A stretch of 47,621 nucleotides of DNA from a virus, in IMG/VR virus record IMGVR_UViG_3300042485_000448, positions 1-47,621 of that record; one strand, 5' to 3'. Position numbers and translations under genes: made by a program. The notes beneath the pieces were generated by a model. It did no database searches. It was not told where the DNA came from and worked only from the letters and a program-made list of their open reading frames with translations. Positions 10,001 to 15,691 of the stretch are shown here, one piece after another. Numbering within the stretch: position 1 is the stretch's first letter; each line of letters opens with the position of its first letter.

Positions 10001-10655
10001 GTGTTTCAATTTCCTTAAATGTTTTAATTGCTTGAGCGCCAAAAAGCATAAGTGGAATTGTAAAACCAACCATAAGTTGGCGGCCTGCCCACTGAGTATT
10101 CTTACCAAAGTTTAATAGTTTTGTTGAACCATCATCAATAAGTTTATTTAATATTTGTTGTTTTTGTGTTGCCATCATTAACTGGGTAGTTAAATTTTGC
10201 ATGTTCAGGGACTTTGGAGTAAACTTCATGGCGTTCATTGCGCCTTGAGCATCACGTCCTAATTGAACATACTGTTGCTGTAAAGTCTTTACACGCTTGT
10301 CTACAAGTTTTCCAATGGTGTCAAATTCACGACCAAAAAACTTTCCAAAAGTTTTGGTAGATGCTGCACCATATCTAAAGTATTCTTTAAGTGATAATCT
10401 TTGTCTATCTAGGTTTGTAGCAAACTGCTCAGAGGCAGTGCTCATTCTTGTCATTGATGCTGTCCACTGACCAGTGGCATTTACATTGTGTAGAAGAGAT
10501 TGTGCGTATTTTGCTTGGGCTGCTGCTGCAGCCTTTGTTCCAACAATTAAGGAACGGTTAAGGGCTGTGAGTTCCTTCTCAAGTAGACGCAGTTGCGTCA
10601 TTGCTTGTGAGGTATCAATATTTATAAAAATATTGCTATTTGTATCTCCAGCCAT
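1059..10655 (-). CDS. tail tape measure protein with inserted domains
   Basis: 3198 aa, the largest gene here. Tape measures set tail length and travel through the tube during DNA entry. Residues ~1-190 are helical. A TP901-type core (PhageMin_Tail-like, around KTFKEIETQTIRFKKVYGDI) spans roughly 200-560, followed by a hydrophobic segment near 540-570 (IGIITVVVGGLGPIFLMTFG). A G-AGD-PAMLSPGE motif occurs at about 677-699 and 1351-1373 and, more divergent, at 3116-3140. Between the first two copies is a ~650-residue insertion with kinase-like signatures (see findings). Further hydrophobic segments lie near 1530-1560. Residues ~2200-2900 are long coiled coils, and an Ala-rich helix (about 2965-3045) and a Gly/Ser linker precede the C-terminus. 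The gene follows the chaperone pair by 20 nt. Confidence 0.95.
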   Translation of the reverse strand: MAGDTNSNIFINIDTSQAMTQLRLLEKELTALNRSLIVGTKAAAAAQAKYAQSLLHNVNATGQWTASMTRMSTASEQFATNLDRQRLSLKEYFRYGAASTKTFGKFFGREFDTIGKLVDKRVKTLQQQYVQLGRDAQGAMNAMKFTPKSLNMQNLTTQLMMATQKQQILNKLIDDGSTKLLNFGKNTQWAGRQLMVGFTIPLMLFGAQAIKTFKEIETQTIRFKKVYGDIFTDQGATNAALKNIRDLADEYTKYGLTVADTIKMAADAAAAGFSGKGLENLVEQTNKLAVLGGVTQEKALETTIALKNAFQIDTGAMAGTIDFLNAVENQTVVALDDLTEAIPKVAPVIQQLGGDVKDLAYFMAAMQEGGISAAQGANALKSGLASLINPSNAASKAAAAVGINIKGIVEANAGNLRNTVTGFAKALQPLTDLEKARVIEKVFGKYQFARISALLNNIGREGTQAARVLQLTNASVEELAILSQRELKVQADSPMNKLASSVEKFKASIAPIGELFAKVFTPVIEFIARMAEKFNNLPDGIKKAIGIITVVVGGLGPIFLMTFGLLANAVANSVKGVQILRKGYQQLAAGSTDAALKTQYLSQEELENISISNALYSKHQQLSAAYALEASALTSLTSVYTKANASMGAFAASNPGMFMPRGGVLLPKKFAGGTTSVPGPKGAGDVVPAMLSPGESVIPTKQTQKYAGFINQIIQDKVPGFITGTTGVAVTRAAATRAASTRGAVSSSLAPVVDISSGLRGISFATEGNRVKVSVGGKFFYIPAGKKDYVQSKLKENEEWLRSKGRTDTTEENLLHAIIRKNLGGQNVTSVAKLIAGNLPKFQAGRNRRVPQQVKSLRAKYQNSPIYKELVSTHKQEIEELKLLANTKDNPYGITQADLDAVKKVQAARAEKFEYTPAFSHRFTDRQVDELPGLTQYKRNAPSNVFEEQGFFNTFFQNISGTSLGGMHISKRAQAEAARRFILDIPASQRTSVQKAVHATLDRRLASGYYEKFGSKTNQLSLLQDAGLSNEKIKSFKRFRPKDEELPGFAGGVVSLGMPIPFKVIAKNRAAAQQIDARVRSSKFKDTPPTNFGVRLEEFTGHSFPIPGVGGVYRKPNGQVVVVKPVLNEKAALAEQRGTVITRGAFPELDAPEQTIRTMVDPTDLTGKRKFIVLESPYNPKFATGGTKFSKEEYFSQLLASTVRGDKDLSPSNVFGPNVADQGASGVFGSASGQREFKFNMPSLEEQAMINLLGVKGGARKAFAENTADIARSMTPQQYQDAMIAEINATIPRLEKTIASLGLTTGVEKIVYQRMVDRLKAGLGVDWTKLHAVHSKVKAPLELAEGIVSVPGPKGAGDIQPAMLSPGEAVIPAKQSEKYMPLIRSMIADNVPGFAESNVSWDGYPASLKEGGKYAGPVTPVYPPGYDAFGKIQEPTSSGGRVRNAATSLITDKGMRSITNFATETARAARQSRLASNALEGVKNAGSKVKASFVSTTTAVDAAADSTVKNTQVASTMTKEELKNARQLKQMNNMGKNMGIGMAASMLPMMGMAQASTNPEGMMARNMSTLSGVAMLAMIAPMLNTPLKLLAGVALGYAAILKMQSAQIKKAIIEGNKLAESFSMTTKKLEEFGSITGEVSITQEYEQKRLGRTTVSGVVNQEFGTSFLSSEPGKKFKDDFTKLSQQYETAVAGQIATAQLASAVNQGVLSYLQAESIITKMARDLKDPTLEYQMQGQLMKILGPDGQDLARDPLKVQLELVRANQTGFNTAAQNFQDVGSAQLGLPSRGEVGGLAAGATAGGLIAAKAYSSSLMAVAAQAQLAGTAVTGMSATLSAIPVGRLIAAGAAIGTIATRIFQKGKEQEAIGAAAGLLQGVAAQNFAAIQQSADALNYQYDVQIANLSIEKDRTKNLEQIKKLNEQIAELETKRSIGLDKLAQSQLDTINSYIEVVRNYKNDTEGFGQNLTEALTEPSTVLNALPFFTSKDQKMYNKAMDAAILGMQEAWDNSIGAKLLGTQLEGMDIEDVIRISLLVESKTVSPEQMLLLKDVVERNGKDLDQVIRVTLENTDPETFARISTLLGRFETPTKQQGFQNLTDRLMGDPAKLKNVLTALEEYSKAPDEVPVVMGMEIDQSDIDDLAKFGKEIDGIKKRFPKGQFDIKLLQKYQTELAGAGLPSNATLDYVISNIDYFMELPAEKRFEAIFAFKMLKDADSVKADIERTLQIGFMKKQAVTGANTVLKATDPLSIAAQKQFEAWRKSTEGVKAYTAALKKMGLDWKGTGLDEDDEDGGPISDLTKGPTKDMSWLNDLGQRLKLVKESAFNALDPLGSLKEFLDKGGKKSVNPGLGEQDGAIKRIEEAAKKYKDAAGNIGIAIDKDFMDVIRGLDAEQFKLWSDTLFKVGKDSKQIYALTEVFATINEGFRVATIGGFIQNVKDSSKEIENQVNAYNILSNARDEDNKLMYNSLEIQKILQNATLAAKIAAQGGLKATKQEQEELNKEIQKTIDLNYELSTIKLNDNIAETKMQVEAFKRLTAAGVKHEVILEILKDKNNSWAIGSADATVNVKDKFGDLINKTKEYSDILELIANQTKTFEQKTQDAIDANIAALDLQAKTLQNAFDIKNFDLKAKITLTENAIKDINDDIQKEQDKIDKINFELKYDSKIGQNLLDDIQENINDAQRKMEFDFDRPLQALSDRSAVLSNDLTLIDKATEAINEKYDKQEEALRTIFELNQDIAAQEQRRISLADALSQGDISAAAQLANEMRSTAAEAASRTSGDFITAARKAETEGLVSASGMTRAQIEAEQFRIGQQSYALELQRKTAQEAILKLEDQVYDITELREVKLLAIRDIETVIDGIKKYQLDKAQEELDRDQKTLEAQQRILDAKLLAIDKEKLGWESIQIQLNAYTLKLDEINKGPLKSMKDIVDSIAAALSQINNAKYSPTSAFIPAATDTTTVLTPAQVTAATDAANAAAIAADAANAAAEATAAAQAAAQAKADAEAAATSAALKKAIEDAKKAIADAAKSGDSASKAYIAQQKAEEERLAAIAKQNAQWVAKVAAMQAAANAAAGTAASASTTVSSGGGSGGGGRFGMMALSSGGMVRPKYFAVGGKARGTDIIPAMLTPGEFVMSKYAVDSYGVDKMKAINSGSYEGEKVYNYNLNVNVKSDANPEDIARVVMTQIRQVDSQRIRTQRG
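1620..1760. repeat. Ala-codon imperfect repeat in tape measure
   Basis: On the plus strand this is a run of gctgctgcgtttgctgcat-like units, which encodes the Ala-rich segment (A-A-N-A-A-A motifs) near the C-terminus of the tape measure. Low-complexity DNA of this kind can change length by slippage. Confidence 0.7.
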
Positions 10656-10675
10656 TAACCGTTAACCTTAAACCG

Positions 10676-11005
10676 TTATAGTTCTTCTTGTGCTAAAGCA
10701 AGTAAAGCGGTATCTGAAAGATTAATTCCAGATGCTGCCTCAATGATTGAATAAACCGTAGGAAGATCAATTACATCCTCAAGTTTCTCAATGCTTTCCC
10801 CCAACTCTGGCTTATACTGCTCCATAGCGATTGCCACGCACTCAATTAAAAGTGTCATAGACTTATCGTTATCATTTTGGACTGCCCCCAAGCCCTCAAA
10901 CTTCTTCATAAATTTACGTAAAAGTGAGATCTTGAGAGGTCTTACCTTGATCTTTGTTCCATCAATCAGGGTAATTATTTTTTCTTCATGAACTGTTGTA
11001 GTCAT
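10676..11005 (-). CDS. tail assembly chaperone, short form (G-like)
   Basis: 109 aa, ending 20 nt before the tape measure. It is clearly paralogous to the first ~115 residues of the next gene upstream: both share IITLIDG near the start, then R/YPLKI..LR.FM, an AIAMEQYKPE/ARIAMKQYKPE block, and LED..DLPT.Y.II. It lacks the C-terminal half of its neighbour. In siphophages the gene pair before the tape measure encodes chaperones G and GT, which coat the tape measure while the tube grows. The SD GAGAGGAAG lies just upstream of ATG, and an extended -10 box (11031-11039) lies in the preceding gap. Confidence 0.8.
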   Translation of the reverse strand: MTTTVHEEKIITLIDGTKIKVRPLKISLLRKFMKKFEGLGAVQNDNDKSMTLLIECVAIAMEQYKPELGESIEKLEDVIDLPTVYSIIEAASGINLSDTALLALAQEEL

Positions 11006-11030
11006 AACTTCCTCTCAGTAAGTTACCTCA

Positions 11031-11039
11031 ATTATAGCA
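11031..11039 (-). promoter_or_regulatory. extended -10 box for short chaperone gene
   Basis: TGCTATAAT on the minus strand, 25 nt before the ATG at 11005. It lies between the stop of the long chaperone gene and the SD of the short one. Confidence 0.5.
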
Positions 11040-11047
11040 TAAAAGGG

Positions 11048-11752
11048 CTATTTTGTTAGGTCTTCGTAATCAAGACCCATGCCTATTCCAAACCCTACCT
11101 TTTGTGCAGTAGCACCCTGTAAAGACAATACGTCATTGCTATCGCTGGTTTGACCTTTACTAAATACCCTAGCCTTCATGTCTTCCCACTCCTTTTGACC
11201 TTTATCTTGATTTGTTGCACCATCTAAATCTACCCCTTGAATTGCTGCAAGGAATTTCTTTTCTTGATAATCTAAATCTCTAATAGATCCAATTGTTGTA
11301 ACTAACTCTGGCATTGACATGTTTAGTTCTAATTCTTGATAATCTTTCCATATACCCAGCAAAAATATCTCAGACTCTAATTTTGCTAAATCTAACTCAT
11401 CCCATCCGCTTCCAGAGGACTCACTCTTTAGTGCTTGTTCTTTTACTGGTTCGTCTATCTCACCGTTCACACTTATACCCCCGCCAATATTAATTATCTT
11501 ATAAATTGTTGGAAGGTCAACATTATCTTCAAGATCTTCAAGTGTTTTAGAAATTTCTGGCTTATATTGTTTCATAGCAATTCTTGCACACTCTGACAAA
11601 TAGGATATTGATTCAAGATCATTTTTAGCATCTTTAATTAAATGGAATGCCTCCATAAACTCCCTAAGATATTTAATTTTTAAGGGATAAATCTCTATTT
11701 GTTCGCCATCTATTAATGTAATAATGTCTGACTTATATATTCTTGTTGCCAT
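11048..11752 (-). CDS. tail assembly chaperone, long form (GT-like)
   Basis: 234 aa. The N-terminal ~115 residues are homologous to the 109-aa downstream gene. The C-terminal ~115 residues (WDELDLAKLESEIFLLG, LDYQEKKFLAAIQGVDLDG and an acidic tail) are unique and correspond to the T extension that other phages make by -1 frameshifting. The two parts are joined by a Ser/Gly-rich linker (LKSESSGSGW). There is no good SD: TAAAAT sits 7 nt before the ATG, so the transcript may be leaderless. Tail-chaperone identity is from position and length; no enzymatic motif is seen. Confidence 0.78.
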   Translation of the reverse strand: MATRIYKSDIITLIDGEQIEIYPLKIKYLREFMEAFHLIKDAKNDLESISYLSECARIAMKQYKPEISKTLEDLEDNVDLPTIYKIINIGGGISVNGEIDEPVKEQALKSESSGSGWDELDLAKLESEIFLLGIWKDYQELELNMSMPELVTTIGSIRDLDYQEKKFLAAIQGVDLDGATNQDKGQKEWEDMKARVFSKGQTSDSNDVLSLQGATAQKVGFGIGMGLDYEDLTK

Positions 11753-11759
11753 CTTATCA

Positions 11760-11768
11760 ATTTTACCA
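11760..11768 (-). promoter_or_regulatory. leaderless-type promoter for long chaperone
   Basis: TGGTAAAAT on the minus strand. The hexamer ends 7 nt before the ATG at 11752, so transcription would begin at or next to the start codon. No SD is present. Confidence 0.5.
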
Positions 11769-11773
11769 CAAAC

Positions 11774-11805
11774 AAAAAGCCCACCCCCAATTAAGGAGAT
11801 GGGCT
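11774..11805 (-). terminator. intrinsic terminator after tail tube gene
   Basis: Minus-strand hairpin: AGCCCA pairs with TGGGCT across a 16-nt loop and is followed by TTTTTG. It lies 15 nt past the tail-tube stop codon, so it separates abundant tube mRNA from the chaperone genes. Confidence 0.8.
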
Positions 11806-11820
11806 AGTTGTTAATTTATA

Positions 11821-12459
11821 TTAGATTGAACTTGAGTCCCAAGTACGGTCAACGATCTTACCGTATGAGCCAGAAGCGTCCTCTGGTAGCAAACGGAATG
11901 ATACTTCAAACATTGAAGCCTCATCACGCTTTGCTGATACTGTTACGTTTTCAATAGACAAAGCACGGTATGCTGTGTAGACTCGCTCAATGTATGGAGA
12001 ATCTGCACAATCACCTGTTCCTGGTCCAACTGCAACGATAGCACGTTCTACTGGGCACTCACCAATATCACCTGCAGAAAGATTCAATGTTCTTCCTGCT
12101 GATGTTGACTTATTTCCAGATAGATCATCTTCGTTTGCTGCCAATGAGAGAAGCAAGTTCTCTAGTGTAGCCTCAGCAAAAGCAGTTGCAAGGTTAACCT
12201 GCATTCCCTGCTTGTAAAGTTTAGCAACGTCAAGAATCTGGTCTACCTGGACTTCACCGAAGTCTGGTTGGAACTGCATTTCAAGACCGTTCATGGTATA
12301 ACCTACGTTTGTATAAGCAGCCTCATCAGACAAAGTTTCCTTGTATGATTCGCCGTTTACAAATGGCTCCAGTGTGCCTGGAGTTAGGGTTGTGTCTGCA
12401 ACGAAAAGCGCTGCTGCTCCAACGATAATGTTGGTAGAACTTCCACGACTATATGCCAT
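11821..12459 (-). CDS. major tail tube protein
   Basis: 212 aa. It begins MAYSRGSSTNIIVGAAALFV and includes ETLSDEAAYTNVGYTMNGLE and QFQPDFGEVQVDQILDVAK, the pattern of actinophage tail tube subunits in which strands report a fixed reference property through a beta barrel. A good SD (GAAGAGGTG) precedes ATG. It sits between the connector genes and the chaperones, flanked by its own -10 box upstream and a strong terminator downstream. That arrangement suits a high-copy virion protein. Confidence 0.85.
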   Translation of the reverse strand: MAYSRGSSTNIIVGAAALFVADTTLTPGTLEPFVNGESYKETLSDEAAYTNVGYTMNGLEMQFQPDFGEVQVDQILDVAKLYKQGMQVNLATAFAEATLENLLLSLAANEDDLSGNKSTSAGRTLNLSAGDIGECPVERAIVAVGPGTGDCADSPYIERVYTAYRALSIENVTVSAKRDEASMFEVSFRLLPEDASGSYGKIVDRTWDSSSI

Positions 12460-12523
12460 TTATTCACCTCTTCCTTAAAATAGATATTAAGTTGTTTTGG
12501 CGTGATTTGTTTCCTCAGCCTCA

Positions 12524-12532
12524 ATTATAACA
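12524..12532 (-). promoter_or_regulatory. extended -10 box for tail tube gene
   Basis: TGTTATAAT on the minus strand, immediately after the stop of the upstream 213-aa gene. It leaves a leader of about 57 nt before the tail tube ATG. Confidence 0.5.
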
Positions 12533-12537
12533 TTGTT

Positions 12538-13179
12538 TTATATAACTATTTTGTTTGCATCAGAGAGTCTTGCCTCTGGAGTCCAGTCAGAATATAGCAT
12601 CTGATCTTGATTTGACAAACCTGGGGTTATCGGTCCTGGTGCCTGGTGGTACTCAAAGTCAATGATTATCTTGTTACCGCCATAGGTGCGGGCTGTTCCA
12701 AAGTCAATAATGTCTCTGGTTTCTTCTAGTTGGTATACCTTAAAACTATGGAATAGGAACATGTTGTCTACGGTAGTTCCATCGTCTAACTGTACTTTTC
12801 GGTTGGCACACCAGGCATTTAACTCTTCAGCAGACTCATCTCCACGGTCAAGAAGCCTCAAGACAGCCTCCTGTGTTTGAATCATGGTTGGGATTGAGTC
12901 TTCTCCAAGTCCATAAAAATAATATAATATCTGTTCATTTTTTATGTGTGGAAACTTGTTCTTCTGCATCTTGATAAGTCTATCCCATGTACAGGCAACA
13001 CCGTTGCTTACTGGTGTATTGACATTATTTAGTATCATCCACTTTTCTGTAAGGTCGTCAAGATTAAATGGTGAAGGTGGAAAAAACGGGGTTACATATC
13101 CTAGGCTCTCACTTAGTTTTGATTGTAAGTACTTATTAATCCATAACAATGGAGTATTTAATAAATCTGTATTAGCCAT
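12538..13179 (-). CDS. head-tail joining protein (tail terminator candidate)
   Basis: 213 aa, overlapping the previous gene by 8 nt. It starts MANTDLLNTPLLWINKYLQ and has aromatic strands in the second half (MFLFHSFKVYQLEETRDIID, NKIIIDFEYHQAPGPI). It is the last gene before the tail tube, the usual place of the tail terminator that caps the tube. I recognise no sequence signature; the role rests on synteny. Confidence 0.6.
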   Translation of the reverse strand: MANTDLLNTPLLWINKYLQSKLSESLGYVTPFFPPSPFNLDDLTEKWMILNNVNTPVSNGVACTWDRLIKMQKNKFPHIKNEQILYYFYGLGEDSIPTMIQTQEAVLRLLDRGDESAEELNAWCANRKVQLDDGTTVDNMFLFHSFKVYQLEETRDIIDFGTARTYGGNKIIIDFEYHQAPGPITPGLSNQDQMLYSDWTPEARLSDANKIVI

Positions 13180-13849
13180 TTAGTAACCCCGCATTTGCTA
13201 TCCATCTATATCCTACATCTCTTCCCTTTGATCTTCCAGATTTCTTTCCTGATGTAAGGTTCTTTTTATATAATATAGGGTTTTCTAAGTATTGTGATAT
13301 ACCGCTTGATCTTAAAAATGCTTGTGTAAAATACTTTGTAAAGAAGGAATCAATTACTTTTTCAAATGCTCCTGTTGTTGCGTCTCCGCCAGGATTATCT
13401 ACATTCACACTATTTCTAGTAAATACTGTTTCTCCGCCTTCTTCAAATACAAGCACATCAGAATTTCTTGGTGTAATCGTTACTGGTATTCCCTCTTCCA
13501 TTATTCTTGCCTTTTCATAGAAAGGTACATTTGATCCATCTTTGAGTGATGATGATTGTTTAAAGTTTGTTATAAATGTTAGTCCATTATTGCTTACTGT
13601 GTGTTTTATGTCATATAGTCTTGCGTTTGGACTTCCCACTTGATACCATTCATATATATGGTTTAGTGCTTGTGGATTTACCCTTGCATTTGAGTCAATA
13701 TATTTTTGCAACATTTCTGAAATGTTTAAACCAAGATTATGAAAGAACTCAACTTTTCCAATTTGAACTCCATCTAGGTAGCCAAAAGAGTATTCAATGA
13801 TATTGTCCATATCTTTTCTAAACTGCTTGCTATTAATTGCTAGTCTCAT
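13172..13849 (-). CDS. head-tail connector protein (gp10-like position)
   Basis: 225 aa, begins MRLAINSKQFRKDMDNIIEY. The length, basic C-terminus (KKNLTSGKKSGRSKGRDVGY) and place among short connector genes fit an HK97 gp10-like tail-completion or neck protein. Its start codon shares one base with the upstream stop (TAATG), so translation is coupled. No diagnostic motif is visible. Confidence 0.55.
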   Translation of the reverse strand: MRLAINSKQFRKDMDNIIEYSFGYLDGVQIGKVEFFHNLGLNISEMLQKYIDSNARVNPQALNHIYEWYQVGSPNARLYDIKHTVSNNGLTFITNFKQSSSLKDGSNVPFYEKARIMEEGIPVTITPRNSDVLVFEEGGETVFTRNSVNVDNPGGDATTGAFEKVIDSFFTKYFTQAFLRSSGISQYLENPILYKKNLTSGKKSGRSKGRDVGYRWIANAGLLNG

Positions 13850-14295
13850 TAGATATCTGATGCCTGATTCTCTGAACGGCGTACCACTAATGCAAAATAC
13901 TCTGGATCTCCAAATGGTCCTATGATTGGTGACTGAGACTCAATCTCATATATTGTTGACTTTCCAGCCCTTGTTCCAGAGGTTTCTACGTATAAGGGGA
14001 CATCATTTTTTGTTCTAATGTTTGTAACAATAACATTTGTTATTGCATCTCCTACATTTTCTTCAGAAAAACGAATGTCCTTCTTTGTTCTTCCTACTAA
14101 GACTTTCTTTAATGTTATGTTTACATTTGTTTTTACTTCTTCATCTACCGTGCCATCTTTTGAAAAATTACAAACTACTGTCTTATTGAAGATCCAAGTC
14201 TTTTTAACATTTCCATAAGCACCCTGTTCAACTATTGGATAGTAAACATCTGCCTTCATTGGATACATGAAGTCTGTCTCTTCACATAGATCCAT
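13849..14295 (-). CDS. head-tail stopper / closure candidate
   Basis: 148 aa when started at ATG 14293-14295, which overlaps the upstream TAA by one base (TAATG). The open frame extends upstream to a TTG at 14307, but that would add only 4 residues and lacks an SD. The protein begins MDLCEETDFMYPMKADVYYP and has a beta-barrel-like alternation (KTWIFNKTVVCNFSKDG). Size and order fit the stopper family between adaptor and terminator. The function is inferred from position. Confidence 0.55.
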   Translation of the reverse strand: MDLCEETDFMYPMKADVYYPIVEQGAYGNVKKTWIFNKTVVCNFSKDGTVDEEVKTNVNITLKKVLVGRTKKDIRFSEENVGDAITNVIVTNIRTKNDVPLYVETSGTRAGKSTIYEIESQSPIIGPFGDPEYFALVVRRSENQASDI

Positions 14296-15272
14296 TACAA
14301 CACCCAAGGCTTAGGGAGATTGTCTACGTATTTATCTAAAATCTTATCTACTAAGATATTTCCAGTTCCGTCAATAAGTCTCTTATCATATTCAATTTTA
14401 AACTGTTCAGTGCTATACATCTTGACGTATCTCTTGTAATAATCTAGTTTTCCACACTTAATATCATTAATTAACATTTTTGCTGCGTCCTGAATATCAT
14501 AAGGAACAACCTTGTATCCAGTTTCTAGCAAGAAGATATAATCAGTTCCTTCTGCAAATCCAACACCAGAACTAACAGTTTGAACGTTTCCACTATCCTC
14601 TGTATCAAACATAGAGATTGAGTCAGAGTATGCTAAAGGAATTCTTGCTGGTTTTCTTTCTGCACGGTTTAATGCATCTGTTAGTTCAACAGGATCTTTT
14701 GTTATTGCGCTCTTATCTTTAGTTATTAAATAGTTAAATACTCCAAGGATGTTTGGAGTTTCCGATGAGTCATAAACTAATTCTGCATTTTCGTGTACAG
14801 TTAAAATCTTATGTGTTTTATCCCAAAGCGGTACATAGTCAGTTCCCTGACCAACAACCTCTAAGTAAGTTCTATTATAATAAAATCCACCAGTAAATGC
14901 ATCAATAATTGCTCTTGCAAGTTTTTCATGCTCTGTATATTCCGCTATCTCAGTAGGGGTTGTCCCTAAACTTGCTGGATCCACATACGGTCTTGTTATA
15001 TCTAGATTATCTTCTACTACTATGTCTCCACGAGTATTTTCAACTCCCGATACCGTGACACTTTCATAAACAGTAACTGGATATGACTTGTCATACCGAA
15101 CATAGTTTCCAGTAAGTTCATAGGTAATTCTAGAGTTTTCATCTGACTCAAGAACTATCTCTGATTCTACCTGCTCTAAAAGGTCATCAATTACAAGGAT
15201 ATATTCTGTATCTGGTTCTGGTACTGTATAAGATACAGACAATGGGTATGGTGGCTTACGTAGTATTTCCAT
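14295..15272 (-). CDS. head-tail connector / adaptor-region protein
   Basis: 325 aa. The N-terminal half is beta-rich (VTVYESVTVSGVENTRGDIV). The C-terminal ~70 residues are helical (YDIQDAAKMLINDIKCGKLD), as in the helical-bundle adaptors that bind the portal clip. It lies directly after the SAP-like protein and shares one base with its stop (TAATG). It is longer than classic gp6-type adaptors, so an extra domain is likely. The assignment is by synteny plus the helical C-terminus. Confidence 0.5.
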   Translation of the reverse strand: MEILRKPPYPLSVSYTVPEPDTEYILVIDDLLEQVESEIVLESDENSRITYELTGNYVRYDKSYPVTVYESVTVSGVENTRGDIVVEDNLDITRPYVDPASLGTTPTEIAEYTEHEKLARAIIDAFTGGFYYNRTYLEVVGQGTDYVPLWDKTHKILTVHENAELVYDSSETPNILGVFNYLITKDKSAITKDPVELTDALNRAERKPARIPLAYSDSISMFDTEDSGNVQTVSSGVGFAEGTDYIFLLETGYKVVPYDIQDAAKMLINDIKCGKLDYYKRYVKMYSTEQFKIEYDKRLIDGTGNILVDKILDKYVDNLPKPWVL

Positions 15273-15604
15273 TATTTACCGTAATAACTCGCTAATTCTT
15301 CAGGTGTCGCAAGGCGTACCTGCTTACGTGTTAGCCATTTTTCTGATGCTTCTTTAGTTACAATATTATAGCCTGGTTTTAGTTGGCCAACTTTTAACCA
15401 ATGTAAATTTTTACTTGAGTATATTGCAACTTTTTCACTTGTTTTGCTTGGTTCAATAATTTCTTTATTTGGGTCTGGAATAAAACTTCCTATTGTTTCT
15501 AAGATCTGTAATTTTGTTGTGGCTCCGTCTAAATTAATATTATTCTTTTTGGCATAGGACTTTAACTCAAAAACTGTCTTTCCAACTAATTCTTCAATTG
15601 TCAT
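15272..15604 (-). CDS. SAP/Rho-N-like small virion-region protein
   Basis: 110 aa. Residues 1-40 (MTIEELVGKTVFELKSYAKK, then NINLDGATTKLQILETI) match the helix-extended loop-helix pattern of SAP/Rho N-terminal domains, which often bind nucleic acid. The C-terminal half contains a small strand-rich unit (VAIYSSKNLHWLKVGQLKPG). Genes of this type are common right after the major capsid gene in actinophages. SD AGGAGG is preceded by an extended -10 box. Confidence 0.6.
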   Translation of the reverse strand: MTIEELVGKTVFELKSYAKKNNINLDGATTKLQILETIGSFIPDPNKEIIEPSKTSEKVAIYSSKNLHWLKVGQLKPGYNIVTKEASEKWLTRKQVRLATPEELASYYGK

Positions 15605-15623
15605 AATTATATCCTCCTATGTT

Positions 15624-15632
15624 ATTATACCA
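15624..15632 (-). promoter_or_regulatory. extended -10 box after capsid terminator
   Basis: TGGTATAAT on the minus strand, 19 nt before the ATG at 15604 and just downstream of the capsid terminator. It could restart transcription for the connector genes. Confidence 0.5.
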
Positions 15633-15643
15633 GAATGTGAAGA

Positions 15644-15671
15644 AGGAGGGCAGTTGTTACACCGCCCTCCT
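15644..15671 (-). terminator. hairpin terminator after major capsid gene
   Basis: Eight-bp GC-rich stem (AGGAGGGC with GCCCTCCT) around a 12-nt loop, about 20 nt past the capsid stop. The tract after it (TCTTCACATTC) is only moderately T-rich, so termination may be partial. Confidence 0.65.
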
Positions 15672-15691
15672 CATTCAATTATTTATGAGTA

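Noticed and set aside
10676-11005. Programmed -1 frameshift at the end of the short chaperone gene
   Set aside because: Only 20 nt separate its stop from the tape measure, so there is no room for an extension frame. The long paralogue already supplies the extension.
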